Assembly: GCF_021603645.1 (NCBI RefSeq)
Contig: NZ_BQHJ01000004.1
Location: forward strand, 434,001-498,000
Length of the DNA: 64,000 bases
DNA from: Pseudomonas pseudonitroreducens
Lineage (GTDB): Bacteria; Pseudomonadota; Gammaproteobacteria; Pseudomonadales; Pseudomonadaceae
Direction: 5' to 3'
Positions 43,913-52,617 of this stretch are shown here, piece after piece. Within the stretch, counting starts at the first letter, position 1. Each line of letters opens with the position of its first letter. A program made the position numbers and the translations under genes. The notes under the pieces were generated by a model. The model saw nothing but the letters and a program-made list of their open reading frames with translations. It made no database searches and was not told the origin of the DNA.

Positions 43913-44459
43913 GGCTTCTTCCCCTTCCTGCGAGTGCTGACATACCGCGTGGTGTTCTTCTTCCGGCCGACCAGGATGTCGACGCGGGCATCGATCTCCG
44001 GCTGGGTCATCCGGCGGATTTCCTCCAGCCGGTAACCGTGGCGGACTAGGGCGTGCTCTATTCGCCGCCAGTCGTGGAGCTTGCGCTCGGCGGCGTGAGC
44101 TTTTTTTCCAGCTCCTCGTCCGCCCGACTGATGAGGGCGAGGTCAGTCTCGGCCAGCTCGGCGCGCAGCAGCTCGGTGGTGATCGCTTCGGGCGGGATGT
44201 CCCCCAGGCCGATCAACTGCTGGCGGTAGACCTCCAGGGTCACCAGTTGCAGAGGGCCGTTGGGATGCGCTTCCTGGGCGGCGATCAGATCCCCGGCCAT
44301 GGGGACGCGCAGGGTGAAAGACTTGTGGCGGGTGCCGGCGTAGTAGACGCCGACCGCCAGCTCACGGGTGATAGTCAGACCTTCCCAGCGTTTGTTGACG
44401 CACGGGACATCGCCTTCACGACGAGGCGGGATCGAGTAGTTCGGGCTATCAGCGACCAT
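43909..44459 (-). CDS. Tail assembly chaperone, -1 frameshift product (gp41-type fusion)
   Basis: After the first 119 codons of the chaperone gene, a -1 shift at A AAA AAG (44106-44100) continues into a second frame (KAHAAERKLHDWRRIEHALV) for 64 residues, to a stop at 43909, giving about 183 residues. The extension is helical and basic (ends RRKGKKP), like the GpE/T parts of other tail chaperones. Contractile and long-tailed phages make both short and fused forms and need a fixed ratio for tail assembly. Confidence 0.85.
44058..44459 (-). CDS. Tail assembly chaperone, short form (Mu gp41-like)
   Basis: A 133-residue protein in the place of Mu gp41 between the tube and tape measure genes. It has the tail-chaperone core (RVPMAGDLIAAQEAHPNGP), and ends 19 codons after the slippery site. 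It serves as a scaffold on the tape measure during tail assembly. Most ribosomes should make this form; a minority should shift to the 183-residue form. Confidence 0.87.
   Translation of the reverse strand: MVADSPNYSIPPRREGDVPCVNKRWEGLTITRELAVGVYYAGTRHKSFTLRVPMAGDLIAAQEAHPNGPLQLVTLEVYRQQLIGLGDIPPEAITTELLRAELAETDLALISRADEELEKKLTPPSASSTTGGE
44063..44106 (-). promoter_or_regulatory. Programmed -1 frameshift site with stem-loop
   Basis: A AAA AAG is the strongest bacterial slippery heptamer (the one in dnaX). Four bases further a stem forms from CGCCGCC (44095-44089) and GGCGGCG (44069-44063), holding an inner hairpin GAGC-GCAA-GCTC with a GNRA loop. An AGGAG sequence (44116-44112) precedes the heptamer. 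These are the usual stimulators of -1 frameshifting. Confidence 0.88.
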
Positions 44460-44465
44460 TGGTCA

Positions 44466-44837
44466 TCACTCCTGGTAGTAGTTGAGGGCCGAGACGGTCA
44501 GGTCACGGGTGGCTTCGCCTTCGAGCTGGTACTTGCTGCCCATCTCGATCAGCGCGACACCGGTCCAGGTCTCGCGCTTGCCGCCACCATCCAGGGGCTC
44601 GATGGTGATTTTGGCGTCCATCATGGCGTTCCAGTCCGGTTCGCCGCTCTTCGGGATGGGTACCGAAATCCGCAGGTCGTGATCAGTGATGCCTTTGGCG
44701 GTGCCCAAGGGGCGGCCCAGGCGGTTCATGGTCTTGACCACACTGCGACCGGTCTTGAGGGTGTGCTCCAGGCTCTTGATTTCGTAGTCCGTCCCGTTGA
44801 TCGAGAGGACAATCTGCCCGACGTAGTTATCCGACAT
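44466..44837 (-). CDS. Tail tube protein (Mu gpM-like)
   Basis: A 123-residue protein of the Mu tube family: MSDNYVGQIVLSINGTDYE with the core ETWTGVALIEMGSKYQLEGE. It forms the inner tube of the contractile tail. Order sheath-tube-chaperone is as in Mu. Confidence 0.9.
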   Translation of the reverse strand: MSDNYVGQIVLSINGTDYEIKSLEHTLKTGRSVVKTMNRLGRPLGTAKGITDHDLRISVPIPKSGEPDWNAMMDAKITIEPLDGGGKRETWTGVALIEMGSKYQLEGEATRDLTVSALNYYQE

Positions 44838-44855
44838 TGCTAAGTTCTCCTGTTG

Positions 44856-45953
44856 TTACAGCAGCAGGTCGATGCGACCGGCAAAGACGTGCAGGCCGTT
44901 GACGACATCGGCGGGGATCGAGGCGTTGAGTCGATTGACGTCCTGGAGCGAGCGCTCCACGACCAGGCCGTCGGCGTTGGCGTCGACCTCTTCGAGAATC
45001 TCCAGCTCTTCGCACTTCTTCAGCACGTCGAGCAGCTCACCACGCACGGCGGGCGGCGTCCTGGACGACAGCTTGGCGCGCGGGAAACGCAGGCGAATGC
45101 GGTCGCGGCAAGCCTTACGCACGTAGTACAGGGTGCGAATGGTGGTCAGATCGAGCAGCGACACGTCATCCGCGCCGGCCGCCGACTTGGTGTAGGTGCT
45201 GATGGCACGGACGATCTGCACCACATCACCCGCACCAACCTCCAGCGGGGTGACGCCGTTGGCCAGACAGGTTTCCTGCTCGACGCGGCCCAAGCGGCTG
45301 GCGATGGGCGGAACCTTGATGCCAGTGATTACCAGGGTGTTGAGAGGGCGAGCCGGGTCTTCTTCGGAAGCGATCACCGCCGCATATCCCGCCGCGACCT
45401 GGCGAGCGCTGGACGTAGTGCCGGGGAACAGCGCCAGGCTGATAGCCCCGGAGTTCAGCGCGTCGGCCAGCGTGGTTGCTGCTGAAAGGGTGGTGGTCAC
45501 GGCACCGACGCCCAAGATGCTCTGCTGCTCGATGGAGTCGGTGTAGGTGTTGATGTGGGTGCGCAGCGCGGTCATAGCCGTGTTGCTGAACCAGGCCGGA
45601 ACCAGGATGGTGAATCCGCCCAGGGCGGTGGCATCGAGCGCGGCGGCGATGTCCGGCTCGACATCGCCCTCTACGGTCACCCCGACGCAGGAGATGGCGG
45701 CGTAGCGGTAGGCAGCGATTGCAGCAGCCACCATCTCTTCAGCGACAGTGCCGAATTGGGCCTTGGCTTCTGCAGCGCTGTAGACCTGGGCAGGCACCAG
45801 CGGAGTGGCCGTTGCGCCATCGCCCAGCGGGACGATGAAGCAAATGCTCTGCGCGTTGGTCGGCAGGGTGCGCACCGCCAGGCTGGTATTGAACTCGATG
45901 TAAGCGCCCGGCTTGCGGATCGAGGCCGGGATGGTATCGAAGGAAATGGTCAT
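44856..45953 (-). CDS. Tail sheath protein (Mu gpL-like)
   Basis: A 365-residue protein with the gpL core (FDTIPASIRKPGAYIEFNTS at the N-terminus, then PLVPAQVYSAAEAKAQFG). It forms the contractile sheath, so this prophage is a myovirus. It follows the DUF2635 gene by 11 bases. Confidence 0.88.
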   Translation of the reverse strand: MTISFDTIPASIRKPGAYIEFNTSLAVRTLPTNAQSICFIVPLGDGATATPLVPAQVYSAAEAKAQFGTVAEEMVAAAIAAYRYAAISCVGVTVEGDVEPDIAAALDATALGGFTILVPAWFSNTAMTALRTHINTYTDSIEQQSILGVGAVTTTLSAATTLADALNSGAISLALFPGTTSSARQVAAGYAAVIASEEDPARPLNTLVITGIKVPPIASRLGRVEQETCLANGVTPLEVGAGDVVQIVRAISTYTKSAAGADDVSLLDLTTIRTLYYVRKACRDRIRLRFPRAKLSSRTPPAVRGELLDVLKKCEELEILEEVDANADGLVVERSLQDVNRLNASIPADVVNGLHVFAGRIDLLL

Positions 45954-45964
45954 GAAAGACTCCT

Positions 45965-46216
45965 TTAGCTGGACGCTTTCGCGCGACGTTTGGCACTCGG
46001 CTGAGCGGTGCTCTCATCTACCTCGGCGCTGGGCTCCGCCTCGGCCGCCGACGAGCTGTCGGATTCTTCGGCCAGCAGCAGCTCGCCAGCCGCCACCCGA
46101 CGGCGGTAATAGGTGGTATCGGGCACGTCGACCGACTTGGCCGGTGCCGCTTCAATGAAGGTCCGCGCCTTGCCCTCGTGGGGCACCCGCAGACCAGGTG
46201 CAGCGATCACGCGCAT
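45965..46216 (-). CDS. DUF2635 protein (Mu gp38-like)
   Basis: An 83-residue protein matching DUF2635 (MRVIAAPGLRVPHEGKAR) with a charged, low-complexity tail rich in Ala, Ser and Glu. A small protein of the tail completion region with unknown role. Start codon shares its last base with the stop of the next gene upstream (46216). Confidence 0.8.
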   Translation of the reverse strand: MRVIAAPGLRVPHEGKARTFIEAAPAKSVDVPDTTYYRRRVAAGELLLAEESDSSSAAEAEPSAEVDESTAQPSAKRRAKASS

Positions 46217-46791
46217 TACAGGTCCCTCAGTTCGATTGAGTCGTGGGCGCCCGGCACCGGGTTGCTCGCCGGTACGTGGTACGCCATGTCGATGCCTTCC
46301 AGGTCCGGCATCGGCTCTTCCGGAATGTCCCAGTCCAGCTCTATGGCGAAGCTCTGGCCCAATACGGAGAGGTGGTTGCCCTGGAACTTGCCGTTGACCA
46401 GGTTGGCGAACTCCGTGGGTTTCACGCGGGCGCCGTTTTCCTTGTGCTGCCAGCCAGTGAGCTGCCGCAGGCAGGCTTCCCATAGCCAGTAGCTGCCAGG
46501 CTCACCGATCCAGCCGCCGCGTCGAGTGTCCCGTTCGTTGCGGGCGTTACGGCAACTGATGACCAGGCGGAACACCACGGCTGCCTCAAAACGGCGATGG
46601 CTGCGGGGGCGAAAAACCACCTTGGGGGTAGTGATCAGAATCGAAGGACCGTTGCCGATCAGGCTGGGCAACAGGTCCGGGTCACCCAGCTCGCCGCCGT
46701 AAGAGTCCAGGCGTAGGCGTTTGAGCGACGGCTGTTCCTGCAGCTCACCGAGCCTGGCCAGGATGGCGTCTTCCAGTTCGCCCAGCATCAC
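46216..46791 (-). CDS. DUF1834 protein (Mu gp37-like)
   Basis: A 191-residue protein of the DUF1834/gp37 family (LEDAILARLGEL at the start, FRLVISCRNARNERDTRRGG in the middle). It is thought to complete the tail terminus or head-tail joint. It overlaps the gp36-like gene by 4 bases. Confidence 0.85.
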   Translation of the reverse strand: MMLGELEDAILARLGELQEQPSLKRLRLDSYGGELGDPDLLPSLIGNGPSILITTPKVVFRPRSHRRFEAAVVFRLVISCRNARNERDTRRGGWIGEPGSYWLWEACLRQLTGWQHKENGARVKPTEFANLVNGKFQGNHLSVLGQSFAIELDWDIPEEPMPDLEGIDMAYHVPASNPVPGAHDSIELRDL

Positions 46792-47279
46792 AGCCGCCTC
46801 AAGGTGTCGCGGCTGAACAGACGTGGTTGGCTGCGCACCTGTAGCCCGGACGTGCCGGCCTCCGAGGCGCCGCGTGCTTGATCCTCTGCGGCCAGCGCTT
46901 CCAGGCGCTTGATGACGTCCTGGTAGCGCAGCCGTACTGCCGAGTCCTTCACGCCAGAGGCGTCATAGAGGTGGTAGCGGGCCAGCTCCTGCAGATCATC
47001 AGCGACCCAATCCGGGGCCGCCTGATCCGGGGAGCGGAACCGCAGGTAGAACGTCGCTTCCGAGCGCGCGCGGGTGGCGGCGTCGGCGATCCGCGCGAGG
47101 GCTCGGGTCGCGGTGGCCACGTCATCCGGCGACCAATCATCCAGCGGCTCGCCACTGGCAGCAGCCAGCAGCAGCGCCGGATCGATGGGGGCATCGGTGT
47201 CCGCGACAGCCTGGTGCGCGATCTCCTGCGCACCGTAGCGGGTCAGGAGCGCAACAGCGCTCGGAAGCGAGAGGTTCAT
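46788..47279 (-). CDS. DUF1320 head-tail connector (Mu gp36-like)
   Basis: A 163-residue protein matching DUF1320/gp36 (LTRYGAQEIAHQAVA, then WVADDLQELARYHLYD). Predicted connector protein of the head-tail joint. It overlaps its small upstream neighbour by 4 bases. Confidence 0.85.
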   Translation of the reverse strand: MNLSLPSAVALLTRYGAQEIAHQAVADTDAPIDPALLLAAASGEPLDDWSPDDVATATRALARIADAATRARSEATFYLRFRSPDQAAPDWVADDLQELARYHLYDASGVKDSAVRLRYQDVIKRLEALAAEDQARGASEAGTSGLQVRSQPRLFSRDTLRRL

Positions 47280-47437
47280 TGCTCCAGGTTCTCCAGGTGT
47301 TCAACGGCCGCGCGGCAATCCTTCGCCACTTGCCGCTCCAGGTCGGCCTGGGCGACGTCGCCCTCGGCCTGGTGGATTGGCGCGTTGTGCGCGGCGTTCT
47401 CGGCTGCGATGGTCAAGGCGGCGATGGCGTGTTCCAT
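47276..47437 (-). CDS. Small acidic/helical phage protein
   Basis: A 53-residue helical protein beginning MEHAIAALTIAAENAAH, overlapping its downstream neighbour by 4 bases and starting 4 bases after its upstream neighbour's stop. Such tight packing supports it being real. No family recognised; possibly a minor head protein. Confidence 0.6.
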   Translation of the reverse strand: MEHAIAALTIAAENAAHNAPIHQAEGDVAQADLERQVAKDCRAAVEHLENLEQ

Positions 47438-47441
47438 CACA

Positions 47442-47852
47442 TCAGGCCTGTTGCTCGGCGCCAGGCGCCGGGCTTTCGGAGTCGCTTGCAGAAGCCTCGT
47501 CCTTGCCACTCTTGTCATCGGTAGCGGGCTTGCCCTTGCCCTTCGCAGGGACCTTGGCTGGGCCTTTCTTCACAGGAGTGGCCGCAGAACGAGACTTCGC
47601 AGGTACTGCCGGAGCCTTCTCCGAGCCCGTCGGCGCTTCAGTGCTGCCGGGAGCGGCCAGGTTCTTGCCGTTGATTTCATCGTCGTCGCCCTGTTCATCG
47701 TCCACGTCGACCACCACCAGTTGAGGCTCGGAGCGCAGGGCTTCGAGCTGTTCCTCGGTGAAGTAGCCGTCGCGGAAGGTCTTACCCTTGGCCAAGTGAG
47801 CGACGCCGCAGCGGCGGAACCCGTCGGTGCGTGCAGTGATACGAACACCCAT
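47442..47852 (-). CDS. HI1506-family phage protein (Mu gp35-like)
   Basis: A 136-residue protein with a conserved N-terminal domain (RITARTDGFRRCGVAH, then YFTEEQLEALRSEPQL) and a long Ala/Pro/Lys/Ser-rich tail of low complexity. Found after the major capsid gene in Mu-like phages. Role unknown. Confidence 0.82.
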   Translation of the reverse strand: MGVRITARTDGFRRCGVAHLAKGKTFRDGYFTEEQLEALRSEPQLVVVDVDDEQGDDDEINGKNLAAPGSTEAPTGSEKAPAVPAKSRSAATPVKKGPAKVPAKGKGKPATDDKSGKDEASASDSESPAPGAEQQA

Positions 47853-47863
47853 GACGGACCTCC

Positions 47864-48772
47864 TTATGCGCCAGTGCCGGTGGAGCCGAACGCCAGCTGC
47901 CAGAAGCCGTAGCCACCAGCGGCGCGCGCTTCCGCACCGAACTTGAATTTCTTGCGGTTGAACACGTCGTCCGCTTCCGGGTCGGTCTGCTGGACGAAGT
48001 TCGGGGCCTCACGTTCCTGGTACATGTAGGGCTTGACCGGCCACTTGGTATCCAGCAACTGCCAGGCAGTGTCGGATTCGATGCGAGCATCGACGACCAG
48101 CTCGGCGGTGCCCTTGTAGGGGTTGGCCTTGCCGTCTTCCAGGCGGTCGTTGGTGAGCAGCGCCCTGGCGGTGTCTTCCAGGCCGGGACCGACCAGGAGC
48201 ACGTTGGGGTTGATACCCAGCGGACGACCATCTTCGTCCTTGAACTTCTTCATCGCGGTCCGCGCGGCGCCATAGCCGGCCTTAGCGGCGGCCTGGGAGG
48301 CGACGGACAACGGCGCGGTACTGCGGTTGCTTACGCTCTCGCCCGCCACCGGGTGATCGGTGTCGAAGAAGTACTGGCCGTCATAGCACTTGTTGTCGAA
48401 CGCGCCGTTGACCAGCTCGTACACGATCTCGTCCGGCAGCTGCTTGGCGGAGAAGCCGGCCATTTGCGCCTGGGGGGCGTAGATGCCGAGCTGGTCATCC
48501 TTGATGTGGTTGCGGTCAACCTCGACGGTGGCTTCCCAGTCTTCGTTCTCGACCTGGTAGGTGAAGGCCTTGAGGTTCTTGACGTGCTTTTCACCCACCC
48601 AGCGACGCATACGCGGGAAGGCGGACAGCCAAGCGTAGAGATTGCTGCCCGTGCTGGACGGCACCTTCATGGCGATCTTTTCCCAGCTGCTGGGGGCGGC
48701 CTGGAAAGCGTTGTTGAACAGGGTTTTCAAGGCGACGAATGCCGCCCGGATCGACTCTTTATTAACGAGCAT
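47864..48772 (-). CDS. Major head subunit (Mu gpT-like)
   Basis: A 302-residue capsid protein: MLVNKESIRAAFVALKTLF, SSTGSNLYAWLSAFPRMR, LVGPGLEDTARALLTNDR and the C-terminal NFVQQTDPEADDVFNRKKFK (each given in part). These are conserved across Mu gpT capsids. It forms the icosahedral head. Confidence 0.93.
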   Translation of the reverse strand: MLVNKESIRAAFVALKTLFNNAFQAAPSSWEKIAMKVPSSTGSNLYAWLSAFPRMRRWVGEKHVKNLKAFTYQVENEDWEATVEVDRNHIKDDQLGIYAPQAQMAGFSAKQLPDEIVYELVNGAFDNKCYDGQYFFDTDHPVAGESVSNRSTAPLSVASQAAAKAGYGAARTAMKKFKDEDGRPLGINPNVLLVGPGLEDTARALLTNDRLEDGKANPYKGTAELVVDARIESDTAWQLLDTKWPVKPYMYQEREAPNFVQQTDPEADDVFNRKKFKFGAEARAAGGYGFWQLAFGSTGTGA

Positions 48773-48796
48773 GCGCGCTGCGCTCCTTTGCTGGGG

Positions 48797-49192
48797 TTAC
48801 TCGACCCAGACGCCGTCGGCATCGATGCCGACGATGCGGCCGGCTGCCGAACGGGTACTGGTGCCATCAGTCGCGGCGACGGTCTGGTCGTCGACGATAT
48901 AGGCGGTCTTCATGAAATGGGCTTGAGTGATGCTGCCGTCGTTGGCCCACTTGAAAGCCTTGCCACGGCGAATCTCGACGGTGGCGGCACCGTCGGCGCC
49001 GTCGCGGTTGTCGACGTACTCTTCCGCGCGGCCCAGGTAGTTCTGGCCGGTGGCGGCGGCGCCCGGCGTGGCGAAGCCCGTGGCGTTGGCCATCACCAGG
49101 GCGCCCGCGAAGATGCGCTTGGCGGCGGCCACCGGGACGACCAGGACCTCGGTCGCCTTCATTTCGGTATTGCGGTCTTGGGTCAGCGGCAT
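48797..49192 (-). CDS. Head decoration-like protein
   Basis: A 131-residue protein with PVAAAKRIFAGALVMANATG near the start, in the position between protease and major capsid. This resembles the DUF2190/decoration-type proteins of Mu-like phages. It could stabilise the capsid. Confidence 0.7.
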   Translation of the reverse strand: MPLTQDRNTEMKATEVLVVPVAAAKRIFAGALVMANATGFATPGAAATGQNYLGRAEEYVDNRDGADGAATVEIRRGKAFKWANDGSITQAHFMKTAYIVDDQTVAATDGTSTRSAAGRIVGIDADGVWVE

Positions 49193-49195
49193 GGC

Positions 49196-50176
49196 TTAGC
49201 CCTCGCTCTGTTTGGTTTTCGCGTACTCCACCGGGTCAATGCCGAACTGCTGGCAGACCGACTGTTCCTCGGCGTTGAGCGCGGTGGTGGTGCCGTTCGG
49301 CTTGCGCTCGCCCAGGTTGGACGGATCGCCGACGACCGGGGCGGCGGCCACGAACGCCTTGAAGCGATCCAAGCCGGCTTGGTCATGGCAGGACGCACGG
49401 TGGTATTCGGCGGTTGCCGGAGTGATCTTCCCGGCCTCGCTTGCTTCCTGGATCGCGGCGTCCACAGCTTTCGCGTGTTGCTCCGTCTTGATGGTCTGGA
49501 GCTGCTGCTCGGCGTTGGTGGCGCGGGACAGGGCCGTGTCGTAGTCCGCGCGGGGGACGAAGCGCTCGATGTTCTGATGCTCGCTGTTGGTCGCCTGGGC
49601 GGTCTTGAGTTGATTGGCGGCCGCAAGGGCCTCTTCTTCGGTGGCGGTCTCGGGCAGGCCGAGCAACGCCAGCAGTGCAGCGGAAATCTTCACTGTCGGG
49701 TTCTCCGAGGGGGCTTCTTGGTTGAGGGCGGTCAGGTGGAAGTTGGGCTTGTTGGTCAAGCCAGCGCTGACGAACAGGACGATGCGTCCGTTGTCGGGGA
49801 TGAAGTCGAAGACGGGAGAAAGGAAGCGGTATTCCTTGTTCTCTACCTGCTGGGCGCCGCGCGGGGTCCAGGTGACGTGGCCCCAGAGGGCGCCGTCGCG
49901 GATGTCCAGGGTGTCGATCCAGGCGGCGGCAGGCGCTTCCTTGCCATCGGCGGCAAGGCGCTGGGTGGCATGCTCCCAGTCGATCACCAGGTCAATGCCG
50001 CGCTCCGTGAAGCTGGACAGCACCAGCTGCTGTGCGGCGTCATCGAACAACCAGGAGCGGCCATCACGACCCACAACCAACGGGCCGGCGGGAATCAACT
50101 CGACCCACTCCGGCGCCTTGCCGTCGGCAGACAGCGCGCTGGTGAGGTCGGTATTGAGGGCGAGAAGTGTCTTCAT
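49196..50176 (-). CDS. Phage protease/scaffold (Mu gpI-like)
   Basis: A 326-residue protein of the Mu protease I family: ELIPAGPLVVGRDGRSWLFD, VIDWEHATQRLAADG and KEYRFLSPVFDF (parts). The N-terminal half is the protease and the Gln/Glu-rich C-terminal half is the scaffold, as in Mu where Z is made from I. It is preceded by a 247-base spacer, as in Mu. Confidence 0.88.
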   Translation of the reverse strand: MKTLLALNTDLTSALSADGKAPEWVELIPAGPLVVGRDGRSWLFDDAAQQLVLSSFTERGIDLVIDWEHATQRLAADGKEAPAAAWIDTLDIRDGALWGHVTWTPRGAQQVENKEYRFLSPVFDFIPDNGRIVLFVSAGLTNKPNFHLTALNQEAPSENPTVKISAALLALLGLPETATEEEALAAANQLKTAQATNSEHQNIERFVPRADYDTALSRATNAEQQLQTIKTEQHAKAVDAAIQEASEAGKITPATAEYHRASCHDQAGLDRFKAFVAAAPVVGDPSNLGERKPNGTTTALNAEEQSVCQQFGIDPVEYAKTKQSEG

Positions 50177-50423
50177 GACCGCCAGTCTCGGCGGTCGAAG
50201 TCATGAGGTGTGATTCAGGCCGGTTAAGGATTTTCGCCGGCTTGGAACTACGGGGAGAGGGGGTACACGCGAAGCCCATTCTATACGTAGAGAATGGGGG
50301 AACTGTCTCGCGCGAGTGACGGGAATCACCCGCCAAGCGAATCTAACGCATCTCTAACGCCCCTTAGGGCATCATCCGGCGCCGTGGTATCGCTCAATAC
50401 CACTTCGCGCATCCTGCGCGATT
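50177..50423 (-). promoter_or_regulatory. Spacer before the protease gene, candidate late promoter (PI-like)
   Basis: This 247-base gap breaks an otherwise gapless late operon. It holds a perfect dyad CCCATTCT-N8-AGAATGGG (50275-50298) about 100 bases upstream of the protease start and a tandem TCTAACGC pair (50342-50360). In Mu a late promoter lies at the same place. Function is inferred from position only. Confidence 0.4.
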
Positions 50424-50975
50424 TTAGGACGCATCACCTTCGAGGCCGTCCAGTAGGTAATCCGCGATGATCGCCAGCACCTCTGTTTCGTCCTCGGCGG
50501 ACAGCCCCAGGTAGGGGCGCGCAGGCATCGAGGTCACGCTGGCGCCACGGGTCACCCACTTGGATGCATCGGACTTACTTTTGGTCGCGAAGCGCTTGCC
50601 GCTGAAATGTACCTGCTGGGATCGAGCAGCGTGCTCGATCTTACCGCCAAACTGATGGATGGCGCCGTAGGGGCGATCCGTGCCGAAGTCCAGCTCGTTG
50701 TCGCTGACCTGGTAACGCAGGGTGTCCTGCAGGTCTCCCGACTCACGCAGGATACGGTTGGTGCGCTTGCGCGCCAGCGTGGACGGCGCGAGCGGCGCCC
50801 AGGGCGAGCCATCTGGACCGACCTGGCTGCGGAATCGTTCGTCCGTGGACTGCTGCAGATACTCGCCAATGTCGGCCAGCGGGGTACGCAGAGAGCCGAG
50901 ACGCTGCTCCAGCTCGGCCAGCGCCTGGCCGATCTGGCTATCACTGAGGGTGACCTCGAGCATTGCGCCCGCCAT
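50424..50975 (-). CDS. Virion morphogenesis protein (Mu gpG-like)
   Basis: A 183-residue protein of the phage virion morphogenesis family: DERFRSQVGPDGSPWAPLAP, TLARKRTNRILRESG and RPYLGLSAEDE. In Mu, G joins tails to heads. It is the next gene after F, as in Mu. Confidence 0.9.
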   Translation of the reverse strand: MAGAMLEVTLSDSQIGQALAELEQRLGSLRTPLADIGEYLQQSTDERFRSQVGPDGSPWAPLAPSTLARKRTNRILRESGDLQDTLRYQVSDNELDFGTDRPYGAIHQFGGKIEHAARSQQVHFSGKRFATKSKSDASKWVTRGASVTSMPARPYLGLSAEDETEVLAIIADYLLDGLEGDAS

Positions 50976-50983
50976 CGGCTACC

Positions 50984-52261
50984 TCACTCGCCACGCCGAT
51001 AGAGTCGGGTGCCCAGCCGCAGCTGGTCCAGGTAGGCCGGATCATTGGCGTCCTGGGAGAAGCTGCTGACCCCCGCCCAGCCATCCTCGCCCACCTCGAA
51101 GACCGCCAGGGCCGGACTGGCCTGGCCGTCGACCTGGAAGCGGCGCAGGTAGCGGCGGCGCACTACGGCCTTCGATTGCTCGTCCAGCCACTCCAGACGT
51201 ACCCACACCTCATCCGGGGCTTTCAGGGTATCGGCCAGCAATAGCAGCTCACGCGAGAGCCCCGAGCGCACGATATTCAGCGGTCCGCCTGGGGTGTTGC
51301 TGAACATGTCCCGACCGACGACCACCGCGTCGCCGACCGCATCCTTGAACACGGCGGGCGAGGTCTCCGAGGCCCCGAACTCACTAAGGAAGCGCGACAG
51401 GTATTGCTGATCAGTCTGGCCAGCGGCCAGCACGCGCCCTGCAGGTGTTGAGCGGGGGGCAGGCAGTGCACCAGGTGCGCGGCGATTGGGCAGGCCGAGC
51501 GCGGTTGCGCTGGATTTGGCACCAGGGCCAGGCTGCGGCAGTGGGTCATGGGCGCGCTGCTGCGGCACCGCCGAGGCCTGCCGGGATCGACCAGGTGCAT
51601 GCTCGAATCCTGGATCGATGCCCACCGGCACCCGCACCGTGCGGGGGCCGTTGGGGCTGTTCTGCCCAATGACGCGCTCTTCGTACTCGACCTTGGGCGC
51701 TGGCCCGACCGTGAGCTTCATGCGGTCCAGGTCGCGCTGGTTGGCCATGTATTTCTTGCACTTGCAGCCCCAGCCATTTGACGGCGTGTGGCTTTCCCAC
51801 CACGGATCATCCAGGGGGAGCGCTATGCCGTTCCAGGCCAGGTGCTGGGGGCGCGGGTGAGCGCTATCGCCGTGGCGGTAGACGCCATAGGGCCGGCGCT
51901 TGCGCAGTTCCGGATCGGCCATCTGCTCTTCGCGGCCAGCGTTGTAGCTCTGCCGCAAGTTGGTGTCGTAGATAGTCCTGGTGCGCCAGCCGCGTTCGCC
52001 CTGGTACTGCCAGCCGTGCGTGGTCACCACCCTGTCGAAGTCTTTGCGGAACTGCTCCAGGGTGCCGCCTGAATCGATGACCTTTTGCACGGCGCCGCGC
52101 ATGTCAGCGAGCAAGGCCCGCTTCGAGGCCCCAGCCACGACGAATGCCCAGTTGTGCTCGGCGCCATAGACATCCGCCCAGGAACGCGTCGGCTGGTCGA
52201 CCTTGCCCTTGAAGTACTCGATCTGTTCCTGGAACGGCAGAGAGCCATGGGAAACGGCCAT
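50984..52261 (-). CDS. Head morphogenesis protein (Mu gpF-like)
   Basis: A 425-residue minor head protein: FKGKVDQPTRSWADVYGAEH at the start, DTNLRQSYNAGREEQM and HPRPQHLAWNGIALPLDDPW (parts), followed by a Cys-rich segment NGWGCKCKKY. It is the SPP1 gp7/Mu F family and acts in head assembly and DNA packaging. Confidence 0.9.
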   Translation of the reverse strand: MAVSHGSLPFQEQIEYFKGKVDQPTRSWADVYGAEHNWAFVVAGASKRALLADMRGAVQKVIDSGGTLEQFRKDFDRVVTTHGWQYQGERGWRTRTIYDTNLRQSYNAGREEQMADPELRKRRPYGVYRHGDSAHPRPQHLAWNGIALPLDDPWWESHTPSNGWGCKCKKYMANQRDLDRMKLTVGPAPKVEYEERVIGQNSPNGPRTVRVPVGIDPGFEHAPGRSRQASAVPQQRAHDPLPQPGPGAKSSATALGLPNRRAPGALPAPRSTPAGRVLAAGQTDQQYLSRFLSEFGASETSPAVFKDAVGDAVVVGRDMFSNTPGGPLNIVRSGLSRELLLLADTLKAPDEVWVRLEWLDEQSKAVVRRRYLRRFQVDGQASPALAVFEVGEDGWAGVSSFSQDANDPAYLDQLRLGTRLYRRGE

Positions 52262-52617
52262 CAGCTAATCATTCCCAGCGCGTCGGTGATTTGTCGGTGA
52301 AGACGGTAGATGTCCGTACCATCCAAGCCTGGCCAATGCTGGACCCGATACTGTTCGCCATTGCTCATATAGATGTCCAGGCAACGGTTACCGTTGGAAT
52401 CGGCGAACGCCATTGAACTGATGCCCTGGAGGTTGACCACAATTCCCTGGCGCTGGTCCAGCTGTACTAGCCCGGCTGGTTTAGAGCGTTCCAAGGCTGC
52501 ATGCAGCAGTTCGCTTGCCTGCCTAATCCCGACAAAGGAGCCGCCACCAGGAGCCCTAAAACCTTCCAGGGCGGAGTCCAGCAACTTCACCGCAACCTCA
52601 ACTGACTCGCGCATCAC
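52261..52617 (-). CDS. Small phage protein of unknown function
   Basis: A 118-residue protein between portal and F (4-base overlap with the portal gene, 1-base overlap with F). The C-terminal half (FADSNGNRCLDIYMSNGEQY) looks like a beta-rich domain. It is not part of the basic Mu gene set and I do not recognise a family, so it is an insertion in the head module. Confidence 0.7.
   Translation of the reverse strand: MMRESVEVAVKLLDSALEGFRAPGGGSFVGIRQASELLHAALERSKPAGLVQLDQRQGIVVNLQGISSMAFADSNGNRCLDIYMSNGEQYRVQHWPGLDGTDIYRLHRQITDALGMIS

Noticed and set aside
43909-44107. A -2 or +1 shift in the tail chaperone, as in Mu
   Set aside because: Frame arithmetic shows that the open downstream frame is -1 relative to the upstream frame, and the heptamer is in phase for a -1 tandem slip.
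48353-50206. A 617-codon plus-strand frame opposite the head genes
   Set aside because: The minus-strand genes match Mu protease, decoration and capsid in order; the plus frame is a composition effect.
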